Shown: piece after piece, positions 35,771 to 49,341 of the stretch
Layout of the letters: every line of letters begins with the position of its first letter
Position numbering within the stretch: position 1 is the stretch's first letter
Source of the DNA: Brachyhypopomus gauderio
Lineage: Eukaryota; Chordata; Actinopteri; Gymnotiformes; Hypopomidae
NCBI RefSeq assembly: GCF_052324685.1
Contig: NC_135223.1
Span: 5,267,321-5,331,320 of the forward strand
Direction: 5' to 3'
DNA: 64,000 bases
Notes under the pieces: generated by a model
What the model was told of the DNA's origin: nothing
Database searches by the model: none
Seen by the model: only the letters and a program-made list of their open reading frames with translations
Program-made: the position numbers and the translations under genes

Positions 35771-36153
35771 CCTCCATCTCATCTGTTCTGCCGAGCTCCC
35801 TGAGATAGTCAGGTGTATATTTTTATACAAGCTGTCATATTTATTGTCATGGTTAATCTTTAAGTGTAACTTTTTCAGCAATTTCTTCCAGTGAATTACA
35901 CGCATGAATGCCCCGCCCTCTTAATGAGTAACGTAGTCCAAGTGTGAAAATGTGTTTTGTACTTCAGAGGTGAGGAGTGTGTGCTGTTCTTCAGAGGTGA
36001 GGAGTATGTGCTGTGTGTTGTGGTGCCTTTTAGGCTTGAGAAACTGGAGAGAGAGTGAGAAATGCTGTATTGTACATTATAATGGGGCCTTTAATATTGT
36101 TTTTCAACTTGTACCACTTGTGTGATGCCTTAAATGAATTTAATTTTAATAAC

Positions 36154-36159
36154 ATTAAA
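36154..36159 (+). terminator. candidate ENPP2 poly(A) signal ATTAAA
   Basis: The common variant hexamer, followed within about 20 bases by a T-rich stretch. It was chosen by position and has not been tested. Confidence 0.45.
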
Positions 36160-36623
36160 CACTTTTCTACATATTCAGCCTATTGTTGTATGGGAGACAG
36201 CAACACCTAGAAGGGTTAGGGTTAGAAGGGGTTTTACAGTTCATCACCTTATGCAATTCTGTGTCCAGAAAGGAACTATTTAGGCCCAATCACATTTCCT
36301 ATTGGTACTCCTTGTTTTTGAGTGTCCCCTTGTTCCTTGGAACTGACTTATTAAGAGTTAGTGATTGAAAAGTTCTCCTAAGAAATGAAGCAACCTGTCA
36401 AAGAAGCTACACATACTCGGGAGTCTTCAATACACACATTGGTCACCAAATAAAGACGAACACTGCTTCATTACCAGGTTGGCAGGGCTGCAGGGCTTTA
36501 GTTCAGGATTGGCCATCGTATGCTTTTAAAGCAATGCAAAATATGGGATGTCATGGAAAAATCAGCATTAGCAATGGCATGTTGGCTAGCTTATTACTGA
36601 GATCGGCATAATACTAATAATCT

Positions 36624-37819
36624 TAGAGCTGGGCGATATGGCCCTCCAAAAAAATCTTCGATTAATTTTTTTTTAATCCGATTTTCGATTTTAATAGATT
36701 TATTTTCCTCTACTAAAAAACTACAGATGATAAAGGAATGGTAAAAAAAAGTTTTAATTTATTTTTCACTTAAATTTCCCCTTTGGGGTTAAAGTGCAAG
36801 CAGAAACAAATTGTAAACAAGTGAGAACATTCAGTAACTTTTAGAAGGTTTTCTCCAACATACTTTAAGCATTGACACAATGCAACCTCAAACTTAAAAT
36901 AAATAAATAAAACACACCCTCAAAAAATAAATAGATATAAATAATTTGGTGCCCTTTAATAAAATGGAAAACAAATACAATTGAACAATTCTTGCATGTT
37001 GTACTGACAGTCACGCTGTCTACATTCTGATTAAGAACAGGGCTCCCCTCACTTTAGCCTAAATTCCAGCACTTTTCAAACCTGAAACACAATGTAACAT
37101 TAAAATTCGTCAGGTAAATGTTCCTTCCACTGTTTCTTTATACTACCACAGTTTATACTTTATACTACAATAGTTGCCAGGTTCGCGTTTTCACGCCAAA
37201 TTGGGCTTGTTTGGAAAATCCAGCCGCGGGTAAAAATTATGGGGTCGCGGGGTGCGGTTTTTTGGTCTACTTTTGAGTTGGGCTACCGCAGGAGTTACAA
37301 GTCAACACTAATAATGGATCGCGATATAATACTTAATTTGTCTCCATTTTACACACTCGCGAGGTGCCCGGAGCCGCGCGCTACGGTCACTCGCGAAAGT
37401 ATAATCCATTGAAGCGGGTTCGGTGACCGAGGCAGAAACTGCTTAATCCAAAATATCCCGCGGAGGGAAACTTTATTGACAGCGCAACTGAATAGCACTC
37501 TTCGCTCTCTCCCTCTATCGGTTTCAAACACCTTACAGCGAGGACTTGTTTGGTCTACATCTGACGCCGCAAAACCTAACCAACTCCAGATCACGGAGCT
37601 AGTTGCTCTTTTCTTGGACACAAGTTCCGCCGTCATGTTTGTGTGTGTGTGTTTTGAGGGTGGATGGGTGGGAGGTGCTAAACTCACTGAACTACGGGAG
37701 CCCACAGTGCAGCGTCGGTGGTGAAAATTAAATCTCAGAAAATCGATTTTCTTAAAAACACATCGTCCTTAACTGTAAATTCGAATTAATAGATAATATC
37801 GATTAATCGCCCAGCTCTA
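36624..37819 (-). mobile_element. 1196-bp non-autonomous hAT element, copy 2
   Basis: Same ends and length as the copy at 28163-29358, flanked by its own 8-bp duplication AATAATCT (36616-36623, 37820-37827). Reading the two side by side I found no difference, which points to very recent movement or to local gene conversion. The same BED-finger fragment lies at 37349-37705 on the minus strand. Confidence 0.92.
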
Positions 37820-39431
<1,612 letters not shown>

Positions 39432-39659
39432 CTTCCTTGATCTTCCTTGACATTGCAAAAGGACATATCATAACATTATTATTATTAATCTATTTTGTGA
39501 TTGTACATCTGTGATTTTCGCTTCGGACACCATGATCCTCCATAAAGCACTACAAAACTACAAAAACTCATTTCCCATAATTCCCAGTGCCCATACCGTA
39601 AATGTATAACTACATCACTCCTTACTTGAGATAAAGTTTCACTTTATTGTTACTTTCTA

Positions 39660-39990
39660 TAGTCACTAACAGGTGGACCGTGGTCCGGATCCGGACCCGA
39701 ACGCAGTCCTGACCCAATCTCATTCCTGATTAACTGCAAATTTCTATTTCCGTGGTCCGCAACCAACGGACCTCGGTCCGGATACGGACCCAAATACCAT
39801 CCCATCCGGACCCAGAATAAATTGTTTAAAATATTTTTTTAATTTTGACGGGAGAATTAATTTTAAACCGGAGCATTTATTTCAGGGCTATTGAAAAAAC
39901 ACTCCGCGAGTGTTACGTTCGCCCCCCGGACCACAGGTCAGAGCTATCTGCCAAATTTGGCCCGCAGAAAAATGTAGTTGGTTAGCTCTA
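39660..39990. mobile_element. fragment related to the hAT element at 53074-54050
   Basis: The segment with GGTCCGGATCCGGACC, then GCAGTCCTGACC and CTCATTCCTGATTAACTG, is an inverted relative of the right end of the later element (53940-54050). The ends are not clean. Confidence 0.55.
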
Positions 39991-40080
39991 CTATAGTAAA
40001 TGTTGTTTCCGTTTAGCGAATTTACAAATATTAAACATCCAAACGCTACTTAAAAATCTTCTGTTTTTCAACCGTATTAC

Positions 40081-40199
40081 AAGCCCTGCTAATATGCAGG
40101 ACCACAAAAAATTAGTTTATACTCATAATGCTCCTCTCCACGGAAATCTTTAGTAAAAGGCGAAAGATTTATACGAGATGAAGAGAAACAAGAGTGTAT
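40081..40199 (-). ncRNA. rnu5: U5 spliceosomal snRNA gene, copy 1
   Basis: Read on the minus strand from about 40199, the 119-nt segment begins ATACACTCTTGTTTCTCTTC and has the invariant U5 loop I core CGCCTTTTACT closed by the stem AAATCTTT/AAAGATTT. Then follow GTGGAGAGG, an Sm site (AATTTTTTG) and a 3' terminal stem-loop (CCTGC-ATATTA-GCAGG). U5 loop I holds exon ends at the spliceosome catalytic core. Downstream, a 3' box-like GTTGAAAAACAGAAGA (40058-40073) lies 8-23 nt past the end. Upstream, a ZNF143/Staf-like site lies about 200 nt before the start. Loop, Sm site and promoter elements are all intact, so it may be expressed rather than a retrocopy. Confidence 0.9.
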
Positions 40200-40393
40200 T
40201 ACTGAGACGTCCCGCGACCGCAGTAACTGGTCGTAAGTAACATATTTCAACAAGACGGTTAGCTGAACATAAGGACATTTTAGTTTAAAACCAACAGCAC
40301 ATTACACCCATGACAGCTAACAGTATTGTCTGATGAGTAGTTGTTCTATAAACCAAAAATACTCAAAATCATTAGAAATTATACGTACTTTAA

Positions 40394-40412
40394 CCCCGCA
40401 ATGCATTGTGGG
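40394..40412 (-). promoter_or_regulatory. ZNF143/Staf (SPH)-like distal element of U5 copy 1
   Basis: On the minus strand the site reads CCCACAATGCATTGCGGGG, close to the known SPH core CCCAnnATGCAnnGCG. Its distance of about 195-213 nt from the U5 start fits the distal sequence element of vertebrate snRNA genes. I could not assign a proximal element with confidence. Confidence 0.7.
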
Positions 40413-40539
40413 CAAGCCAAAGACAGTGTACTGGAGAATCACGTGCAACTGCATCTCCTTCCTGTGATTGGCTGGTTTAGATTTAAGGCACGTGAAATAT
40501 TCTATCGGATATCAGAGCTTACACCGGGTACGAAGTAGC

Positions 40540-41000
40540 AATTAATTGTGAAGTGAAAAGAAATTGATACATAGTGTTCAAAATGGTTAAATAAAATTAT
40601 GAAAAGTGTGGCACGCGTTTGTGTTCATCCTGGTTACTCCGACACCCCTAAATAAAACCCAGTAAGACCGACCAACTGCTTTCAGATGTCGCACAGTTAA
40701 TAAAAAAAGTCCACCTGTGTAATTTATTCTCAGTGTAATAGTGTAACCCAGTGTAAGGGGGGGGACATGTTACCTTCAGATTGATATTGACCCCATCCGA
40801 AATCTAGCATCTACAATATATTAGTCACGTGCTGCACGAACCTGGGCTTGAAGGAAGAGTGGCGAGAGAAAGCCATTTATAACAGCAAGCCATAAGAAGA
40901 CACAGAGGACATGTGGAAGAAGGTGTTCTGGTCAGATGAGAACTTTTTGGCCTAAGAACGCTCTCTGTGAGGGCAAACTAACACATCACCCTGAACACAC
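40540..41000. mobile_element. Tc1-like transposon remnant
   Basis: The left part (40540-40745) matches the end region of the Tc1-like element at about 45870-46070. The part near 40911-40960 corresponds to the transposase segment around the first catalytic Asp (MWKKV-x-WSDE). Much of the middle is deleted and no frame survives. Confidence 0.6.
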
Positions 41001-41686
41001 CATCCCCACAGTCAATCTGCATGCGTTTGTACCTGTACGTGTGTAGTTGCAATACTAACACTTTTGTTTCCAAATCTTTTGTTTTTAAATGGGAGTTACA
41101 ATTCGTTTTTTTTCTTCTCCAAAATTATGCAATAGTGTGAAATAGAACTGTGTTTAGAGGGAGATTTGAAACCAGATTCTGACGAATAGGAAAGGAAACT
41201 GAAAATATCTTATTGGATAGTGGCGATTCAACACCGTGGACAGTGAAAGAAGGTTTGTATTGGCCTCCGCGTGGTAGCTGGACTGTCCACTGTACTAATG
41301 AGGAACAGACACTAAAGAGTGAGGTGAACAGACTACTGCATGCACTATTACGAATACACATTTACCACACTCTAGACCTACCTACAAATTATGTATTTAT
41401 AAAGGAGACCTTCACTAAGCAGTTCCTCTAATAAGTTTGGGAAAATAAGAGTTCTCCCTTTTTAATTAGAAAGACTGCGAATAATATATACAAATTAAAA
41501 CTAAGCCTCGGTTAAAACCAAATAGCAAATAAGTATTTATGCTTATTCATGCTGTAGTTTTAATAACAAGAAAGCCAATAAAATAGTTTCACATAATTCT
41601 GTTTTTCTGTATTTCTGTTTAGCCAACTTACAATTATAAAACATGCCAGCTCTACTTAAAATTTTTCTGTTTTTCAACCGTATTAT

Positions 41687-41805
41687 AAGCCCTGCTAATA
41701 TGCAGGACCACAAAAAATTAGTTTATACTCATAATGCTCCTCTCCACGGAAATCTTTAGTAAAAGGCGAAAGATTTATACGAGATGAAGAGAAACAAGAG
41801 TGTAT
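41687..41805 (-). ncRNA. rnu5: U5 spliceosomal snRNA gene, copy 2
   Basis: Same 119-nt sequence as the copy at 40081-40199 as far as I can read, with the same loop I, Sm site and terminal stem-loop. It lies 1606 bp away in the same orientation. Its 3' box-like element is at about 41662-41678. The flanks are diverged copies of those of copy 1 over about 500 bp (39985-40490 and 41615-42085), so the pair arose by duplication of a whole gene unit, promoter included. An (AAC)n run at about 41922-41941 is unique to this copy. Confidence 0.9.
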
Positions 41806-42001
41806 TACTGAGACGTCCCGCGACCGCAGTAACTGGTCGTAAGTAACATATTTCAACAAGATGGTTAGCTGAACATAAGGCCATTTTAGTTTAAAACCAA
41901 CAGCACATTACGGCATTTACAACAACAACAACAACAACAACAGTGTCCGATGTGTAGTTTTCCTACAAAATAAGAAATGATAGAAATCATTTGTACGTAG
42001 A

Positions 42002-42020
42002 CCCCGCAATGCATTGTGGG
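42002..42020 (-). promoter_or_regulatory. ZNF143/Staf (SPH)-like distal element of U5 copy 2
   Basis: Identical core to the copy 1 site (CCCACAATGCATTGCGGGG on the minus strand), 197-215 nt upstream of the copy 2 start. It is conserved while nearby bases differ between the two copies. Confidence 0.7.
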
Positions 42021-42916
42021 AAACCAAAGACTGTACTGGGGAAGCGCATGCAACCACATCATCCTGTGATTGGCTGGTTTAACTTCTTCAGATTTCAGGC
42101 ATTATTTCGGCAAAACCGGACATAACTGGCTTTACCTACGGCCACATTTATTGTAATGCTTAATCTTATATACTTAGATACATTATAAGACCGAGCGAGT
42201 CACTCCAACAATAGATCCAAACGCTGGCGGTGCTAGGGGCGGTGCTACAGTGACGTTGGCTGTAAAATCAATCTGATTGGCCCCTGAAGCGACCCTGTAC
42301 TGTCACTCACCTGCCTTTTGCACCGGAGAGCGGCGATCAAATTATAGTTGGATGCAAATCCATGCACAAACACTTCTGGCGCTAATGAACCAAATAGTTA
42401 CAGTTTTTCCCAAATGTTTAAACACATTTCGAGAAATCTTGGCTCAGTTTCTCAAAACTCTACACACAAACTCAAAATTATTAACTGCTTTGTTGAAACT
42501 CCACAAATCTCTAGCAAAACTGATTCCTTCCACCAAAACAACACACACAGCTATTTTATATGCTTCTCTTGGAGAGCATCAAATAAACACTGACAAGATA
42601 AACTCAAAGCACTATTATCAGAAGTATTTGTATGTTTGAGTTCATGAGGCCACTGTACAAATTCAAATGCAAACAAGTCCATGCAAAAATGTTGGCTTTC
42701 TGTTCTTCATATTTGTTTGGTGCAGTGTAGGACCCTCATATAGCATTTACAGTACTACATGTATATGCGACACAAATGTAAGCCATTTCTACTGTATGTA
42801 GTATGCAGCAAAACTGTAATGTTCACCTATGTAAGTACAATGAGAAACATGACGAGGAAAATCAGTTCCCATACAAAGAGGTAACAAATGTATTTATTGA
42901 AATGCAAAGAAACAGA

Positions 42917-44052
42917 TCACTGTTCATCAAACCTCTGATGTCGGTCAGGCCAGAGGACCTCATCTACATCAGCTGCAATATTCTCCCTCGCCAAACAGCG
43001 GGGGAAAAAACGCCTTGCATGGCGAATCCATCCTTGGCAGTCATCTGCGTGGATGTCATCACATGCCTCCCCCATTGCCTGAAGTAGCGGCACACTGTCA
43101 TGGGGTCTGCGTTCGTACACTTTCCACCTCCATGCAGAGAAGAACTCCTCTATTGGATTAAGAAATGGGGAATATGGTGGAAGGTACAGCACAACAAACT
43201 GTGGATTGTTAGTGAACCAGTCATTGACCAGAGCTGCCCGGTGGAAACTTATATTATCCCAGATAAGAACATAGGAGGGCTGCGCTGGTTCTTCCTGTGG
43301 GAGGTTGAGGAGGTTTTTGAGTTCATCGAGAAATGATAGCAAACGAGTAGTATTATAAGGCCCAAGTTGTGCGTGGTGATGTATGACCCCACGGTGACCA
43401 ATGGCAGCACACATGGTAATGTTTCCACCACGCTGCCCAGGGACATTGACAATGGCACGGTTGCCAATGATGTTCCTCCCCCGTCGCCTGATCTTATGCA
43501 GGTTGAACCCTGCCTCATCAATGAATATATATTCATAGGGAACAGCACTGGCATCCAGTTCAAGCACTCTCTGGAAAAAAGGAAAATGACCATTAGACCA
43601 TGAGTCCCCAACCACCGGGCCGCAAAAATTTCAGACACGTAACCGGTCCGTGGTGCAAAAAAGGTTGGGGACCGCTGCATTAGACAAAAGGTCAACCTAG
43701 TGACACTGAGGTAAACAGTGACCTGCCCAAAAAGGGTACTGAGAGGGTACTGTACTCACATGCACATATTGGTATCGTTGCTCCTTTACACGGTCAGAGT
43801 TGCGGTCAAATGGAACACGATATACTTGCTTCATACTCAGCTGGTGACGTTTTAAAACACGTTCAATTGTGGACAGGCTGACCTGGTCAATGTTTGAGAA
43901 ATGAACATTATCTTCCAGGACTCTGTCCCTGATTTCCCTCAGGGTAATGGCATTGTTCTCCAAAACCAAGTTTACTATGGTGGTCTCCTGTTCAAGTGTG
44001 AATTTCCGGCATCTGCCGCCTCTTGCTGGCCGTCTTTCTATTCTGATAAAAG

Positions 44053-44091
<39 letters not shown>

Positions 44092-44448
44092 TATAGATAT
44101 GCATTTCACTATATTGCTACATACTGTAAATGTAAAGATAAACATTGAACTACAGTGCACATTTCTGTGAACACTACAGTAAAACCATAAAGTGGTTACT
44201 GACCTATTCTCTTCTCTAAAAGCCCGAATAACTGAAGCTACTGTAAAGCGGCTCAAATTTGGCTGGACTCGACGCCCAGCTTCAGTCATGGTTAGGCCAT
44301 GATTCAATACATGGTCCACTAAGGTTGCCCGTATTTCGTTTGAAAGATTGCCTCGTCTTTGCCTTCCTCTTCCTCTTCGGCCTGCTAGGCCTCCTCTTAC
44401 TCTAACTCTTCCTCTGTGTTCCTGTTGCTCCATCATCTCACCTAACAC
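42917..44448 (-). CDS. DDE transposase of the mariner/IS630 element, 3 exons, 393 aa
   Basis: Minus-strand exons 44448-44204, 44042-43760 and 43570-42917 join in phase (245 + 283 + 654 = 1182 nt). Donors GTCAGT and GTGAGT and acceptors TTATCAG and TTCCAG are visible. Exon 1 is Arg/Gly-rich followed by a helix-turn-helix-like region. Exon 2 continues the DNA-binding part. Exon 3 carries the DDE catalytic domain: FIDEAGF (first Asp), IWDNISFH (second Asp) and PYSPFLNPIEEFF (final Glu), the usual IS630/Tc1 pattern. The enzyme would cut and paste the surrounding element. I do not assign a family name below the superfamily. Confidence 0.85.
43599..43677. mobile_element. 79-bp hAT MITE in transposase intron 2
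   Basis: CATGAGTCCCCAACC at the left and GGTTGGGGACCGCTG at the right form an imperfect inverted repeat, flanked by the 8-bp duplication CATTAGAC (43591-43598, 43678-43685). Confidence 0.85.
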
Positions 44449-44950
44449 CTGTATCAGTCACTTGAGGCCTCTTTTATACTCTGACAAATGATTGAAACAT
44501 TCTGCTAATTAAGTTTGCACAGGTGCAACTTGTGTGAGACTATTTGGTAATTCAGGGTTTTGTATTTGAAAGTCAGTGATTCTTAGGTGACCAAGGTATA
44601 CTAAATGATGCTATTTGTGTTTAGTGACTTGCAAAGCTGTGATTTAGATTGATATTTGAGTGAAAACATATAGAATTGTGCTTAGAGTTTAGCAGTTTGG
44701 GGTCACAATGTTGACACATGAGCTTCATGTTTTTGGACTTGTGTGCATAGTTCCACATTTTGTGTTTAAACAATTGGGAAAAACTGTAACATTATTATTT
44801 TAAGTAATGTATGCTACGTCATGTACTTTGTAATTTGCATTTGTGTGTTAACATTTAGTATAGCCTAATGTTTGGCAATGATGGAGAATAGGAAAGAAAG
44901 GGTCAGTCTCAGACTGCCGACCAGCTGCTGAAAATGAGCAGGAAGAGAAC

Positions 44951-45470
44951 AGTGTTAGACTATAGACTAGAGGAAGAGCAGGGAGAGAACAGTGTTAGAC
45001 TATAGACCAGAGGAAGAGCAGGGAGAGAACAGTGTTAGACTATAGACTAGAGGAAGAGCAGGGAGAGGACAGTGTTAGACTATAGACTAGAGGAAGAACA
45101 GGGAGAGGACAGTGTTAGACTATAGACTAGAGGAAGAGCAGGGAGAGAACAGTGTTAGACTATAGACTAGAGGAAGAACAGAGAGAGAACAGTGTTAGAC
45201 TATAGACTAGAGGAAGAACAGAGAGAGAACAGTGTTAGACTATAGACTAGAGGAAGAGCAGGGAGAGGACAGTGTTAGACTATAGACTAGAGGAAGAGCA
45301 GGGAGAGAACAGTGTTAGACTATAGACTAGAGGAAGAACAGGGAGAGGACAGTGTTAGACTATAGACTAGAGGAAGAGCAGGGAGAGAACAGTGTTAGAC
45401 TATAGACTAGAGGAAGAACAGGGAGAGGACAGTGTTAGACTATAGACCAGAGGAAGAGCAGGGAGAGATA
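44951..45470. repeat. 40-bp minisatellite, about 13 copies
   Basis: The unit begins AGTGTTAGACTATAGACTAG and continues AGGAAGAGCAGGGAGAGAAC. Starts recur every 40 bp from 44951. Variants are GAGCAGG/GAACAGG/GAACAGA, AGAAC/AGGAC and GACTAG/GACCAG, alternating in a higher-order pattern. Confidence 0.95.
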
Positions 45471-45763
45471 AGAAATTCTTATGAAATGTCTATCGTGATT
45501 TTATGAAATGGCACTGAAATAGAAGATTTACCATAACTTTAATGTAATGGCTTTATTTTTTTTATTGTTTTTCAATATTACCACATGTACCACAACTCAC
45601 TTCTTTATTTGCATTTGACTTCTATACAAGCAGAGGGCTGAAACAGCAGTAGAATAGCGTTAGATAGCACGGTGTAGCTCATCCAGATCACTGAAGATAC
45701 CACAGCAGAGATGGTGTACATCACCATGACCAGGGAGACAGAGATCACTGAAGATTCCCCAGC

Positions 45764-47840
45764 ACAGACTGTGCACCCCTTAAACCTTTCCACATTTTTC
45801 ATGTCACACCAACAAACTTAAATGTGTTTTATTGGGACATTTTGTGATGAACCAACACAAACTAGCAATTAATTGTGAAGTGAAAAGAAATTGATACATA
45901 GTGTTCAAAATGGTTGATAATTAAAAATCTGAAAACTGTGACACGCATATGTATTCAGCCCCCTGTACATTGACACCTCTAAATAAAACCCAGTGTGACC
46001 AATTGCTTTCAGAAGTCAACTAATTAGTAAATAAAGTCCACCTGTGTAATTTATTCTCAGCGTAACTATAGCTGTTCTGTGAAGGCATCAGAGGTTTGTT
46101 AGAGAACATTAGTGATCAAACAGCATCATGAAACCCAAGGAACACACCGGACAGGTCAGGGATAAAGATGTGGAGAAGAGTGAAGCAGGGTTCGCCCTAA
46201 ATGCCACAGCTCTCCTTGTCATTTTGCCATATGTTTTACCTTTGTGCTGGCTTGAAAAGCTTCTGGACTCTGTATTTTACAATAATGTTGACTGTTCTTG
46301 GGGTAAGTCAAATCAAATCAAATCAAAGTTTATTTGTATAGCGCTTTTCACAACACATGTTGTCACAAAGCGCTTTACAGGATTTAAAAGGTTAACAATA
46401 CTATGGGTCCAGAACCCTAATGAGCAAGCCAAAGGCGACAGTGGCGAGGAAAAACTCCCTATGATGGTGGGGATTAGGAAGAAACCTCGGGAGAACCAAG
46501 ACTCAAAAGGGAACCCATCCTCCATTGGGCGGCCCGTTAACACACAATTTACACAAAATACAGACAAATACACAAGTCACACACAAATCACACAATCAGA
46601 CTAAGTAAAGGTAAAAATGAAAGTTCTGGGTTTTGATATTGTCACTGTAAATGTCTGTTGATGAACGCCAGGCTTTCATTCCATGTCGGAGCAGCGATGC
46701 TGGTATTGTAGGCTCCGACTGCAATGTTACTCTCCAGGTGAACCTCGGAGAAAAGATACAAGATGTAGTAACTATGTAACAGATTAATCAAAGGCCAAAC
46801 TAAACAGATGAGTCTTTAATCGAGTTTTAAACATTGAGACTGTGTCTGAGTCCCGAATAGAGGCAGGAAGATTATTCCACAATTGTGAAGCTTTAAAAGA
46901 AAAGGCTCTTCCACCTGCTGTGATCTTTTTGATCCTAGGAACAGTTAATAACCCTGCGTCCTGCGAGCGAAGTGAACGCGCTGGGTTATATTGTTCAATA
47001 AGTTCACTAAGATAGTCTGGAGCTAAGCCATGCAGCGTTTTATATGTTAATAAAAGTATTTTATAGTCAATTCGGAATCTAATTGGCAGCCAGTGTAATG
47101 ACGATAGTACGGGACTAATGTAATCTTCAACCTTGCCCTCTGATTGCCATATTTGGTATCTCTGACCCCTCAATTGTGGTTAATTCTACACAAATGGATA
47201 ATCTACACATCCCTACTGGCAAGATGTTCCTTATTATTGCAGTGAACATCTATCAAGTGTCCTTCTATATATATAAATATATCCCAAGCTATGAACATCT
47301 CATGGAGCACTTGAATTCATCATCCAGAAAGAAGACCTGTTTGTAGCTTGCTACAAGCCATGTAGGGGATACCACATACATGTGGAAGAAGGTGCTCTGG
47401 GCACTTGAGACCAAAGTTGAACTTTTTAGCCTAAATGCAAAACGCTATGTGTGGCGGAAAACAAACTACACATCGTCCTTATCACACCGTCCCCATCATG
47501 AAACGTGGTGGCAGCATCATGCTGTGGGTATGCTTTTCTTCAGCAGAGACAGAGAAGCAGGTCAGAGTTGAGGGGAAGATGAATAGCGCTAAACACAGAT
47601 GTGCAAAGCTGGTAGAGACATACCCCAAAAGACCTGTAGCAGTGGAAGTGTTGACTACAAATGCACAACACACTTTCCAGAATTTTATTTGTAAAACATT
47701 TTTTTAAATGATAACCATGTATACATATCATATATATCATTTATGATATCATATCATATATCATTTTCTTTTGACTTTTACTTTGTGTTGGTCTATCACA
47801 AAATCCCAGTAAAATGGATAATAAAAAATTGTGTGTTTTC
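45764..47840. mobile_element. Tc1-like transposon relic interrupted by a LINE
   Basis: The left end region (CCCCTTAAACCTTTCCACA and the following 300 bases) and the right region (up to about 47840) are typical of fish Tc1-like elements. A + strand transposase piece at about 47376-47570 begins MWKKVLWALETKVELF and is frameshifted near the VKHGGGSIMLWG-type segment. An L2-like LINE occupies about 46309-47176. Exact ends are not clear. Confidence 0.7.
46309..47176 (-). mobile_element. 5'-truncated L2/CR1-type LINE 3' end
   Basis: On the minus strand, 47173-46784 encodes the conserved C-terminus of a reverse transcriptase protein (SSLHWLPIRFRIDYKILLL, then LHGLAPDYLSEL, then the SQLWNNLP block). 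A 3' untranslated part follows, ending in TTTGATTTGATTTGA repeats, the tail type of this LINE group. It is inserted into the Tc1 relic. Confidence 0.8.
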
Positions 47841-48079
47841 ACACACAAACACTCTGGGTTCAGTCACGTGAAAAAACTAGGACATCCAAAGAGGCTGCTC
47901 AAACTATACTGCTGTGTGTTTAAAATTTTGTAATGTTTGTGATTAATACGGATGTAACAACATGCGTTGTGCACACAATATAAGTTTGTTTTCATCTTTG
48001 CAAGGAATAAACTATGAGCTACATTGCATTCCTTCCTCAGTATACTAATTTGACCATTTTCTAGAAGTTTGTTACAAGC

Positions 48080-48285
48080 TATAAATCAGGGGTGTCCAAA
48101 CGTTTTTCACTGAGGGCCACATACATAAAAATATAGGAGGGGCTGGGCCACTTACTAGAAATTAGATATATAGCCTTAACTTTAGTGTATTAGTTAGTAA
48201 AATCAATTAAACGTCACGGTGGGTCAGCCCAGACGCCACCAGGGGGCACCAGAGGGCGCGCGCGCACACGCACACACACACACAC

Positions 48286-48351
<66 letters not shown>

Positions 48352-48790
48352 CTTCCCTCACACACTCCCACTCCGACACTGCGCACGCCCTCTCACTCCC
48401 GGACACTCCCTCACTCCCAATCACCCGAGTATTAGCACCTGGCACTAATTGGACTCGGACACTTTAAAGCCCCACAGGTCGCGCCGTCCAGTGCAGCGCA
48501 TTCAGTCTGCACCCCTCGCCTCGCTACGTGGGACAGCCTGCTCTACACCGGACCTGCCATACACCTGTGGCTGCCTTACTTACCTGCATTACCTTGAGTA
48601 TTCTGTTGTGTTTCATCTGCCTAGTGGCCTGAGTATTTCAGGTTGATCCATGGATAATAAAGCCTTTTGCTCACAGCCTCTGCCTCCTGCTGCCTTTGTT
48701 CCCACGTCACTTTAAAAGTGGTCAAATATTTTATATTGTTGAATATATTTCAATAAATACATCTTTATTGATTCATAAAAAAAAACTTTA
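48080..48790. repeat. composite repeat with (CA)n
   Basis: It begins with a hAT-like end CAGGGGTGTCCAAACG (about 48088) followed by a generic ACTGAGGGCCACAT repeat, then (CA)n at 48264-48349. After that comes a GC-rich segment ending in AATAAAGCCTTTTGCTCACA, which resembles the polyadenylation region of an LTR or SINE. I cannot resolve the parts further. Confidence 0.4.
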
Positions 48791-49341
48791 ATAGCTTTTT
48801 CTCAGAGCAGCAGGTTTCTTCTTAGAAGATTTACAGTACACAGAAAAAAGGGGAAAATTCGACGGGTAAATTTTAAGCTTGTTATTTAAGTTATTAACCC
48901 TCCTTTGAAACGTTTATCAACATTAACAGACTGAACTGGACTAAATAACAGGAGTGAGTATAGTTTTAGTAAATTGTTCTGGTGAGTATCAGCTGCGTTG
49001 GTATGTAAATCGGACCATCCAGCTGCGGTGCTGATCCGAAGCCTCTTGTGCCGTCGTCCATTATACCAGAGGCGATTGTTCTGAGACTGCAAGGGAAGCT
49101 CAGCAACCCCTAAATTGTCCAAAATAAGTGATCAAATATAAACTGTTGTGTGTACATGTCATTGACTAAATATGCGCGACAACACGCTCAACGTTGTTCA
49201 GAATCAGCTTCTTATCACTGGTAACGACGCTGCTTTCCTCACTCAGTCCCGCACCTTCGCAGTGCTTTAAACAGATCATCCAATCATCATGCAGAAACGG
49301 AGCGTCCGGCCAGCCGAGGCTCCGCCCACTGCTCCATAGAA

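Larger units (their letters stand above)
34561..36180 (+). other. enpp2: ENPP2 3'UTR
   Basis: After the minisatellite, ordinary AT-rich sequence leads to ATTAAA at 36154-36159, the best poly(A) signal candidate before the next repeat region. Confidence 0.55.
42401..44786 (-). mobile_element. complete mariner/IS630-type transposon, 2386 bp
   Basis: Ends CAGTTTTTCCCAAATGTTTA and its inverted partner (CAATTGGGAAAAACTG at the right) are each flanked by TA (42399-42400, 44787-44788), the target of Tc1/mariner elements. The inverted similarity continues through TGTTTAAACAC. Inside is a three-exon transposase with an intact frame (separate entry). A 79-bp hAT MITE sits in its second intron and a (CA)n run in the first. 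Both ends and the full frame are present, so it could be active or only recently silenced. Confidence 0.9.

Noticed and set aside
34522-35905. Three minus-strand frames of 409-442 codons rich in Gly, Trp, Val and Leu
   Set aside because: A by-product of the C-rich minisatellite lacking stops on the opposite strand. No coding evidence.
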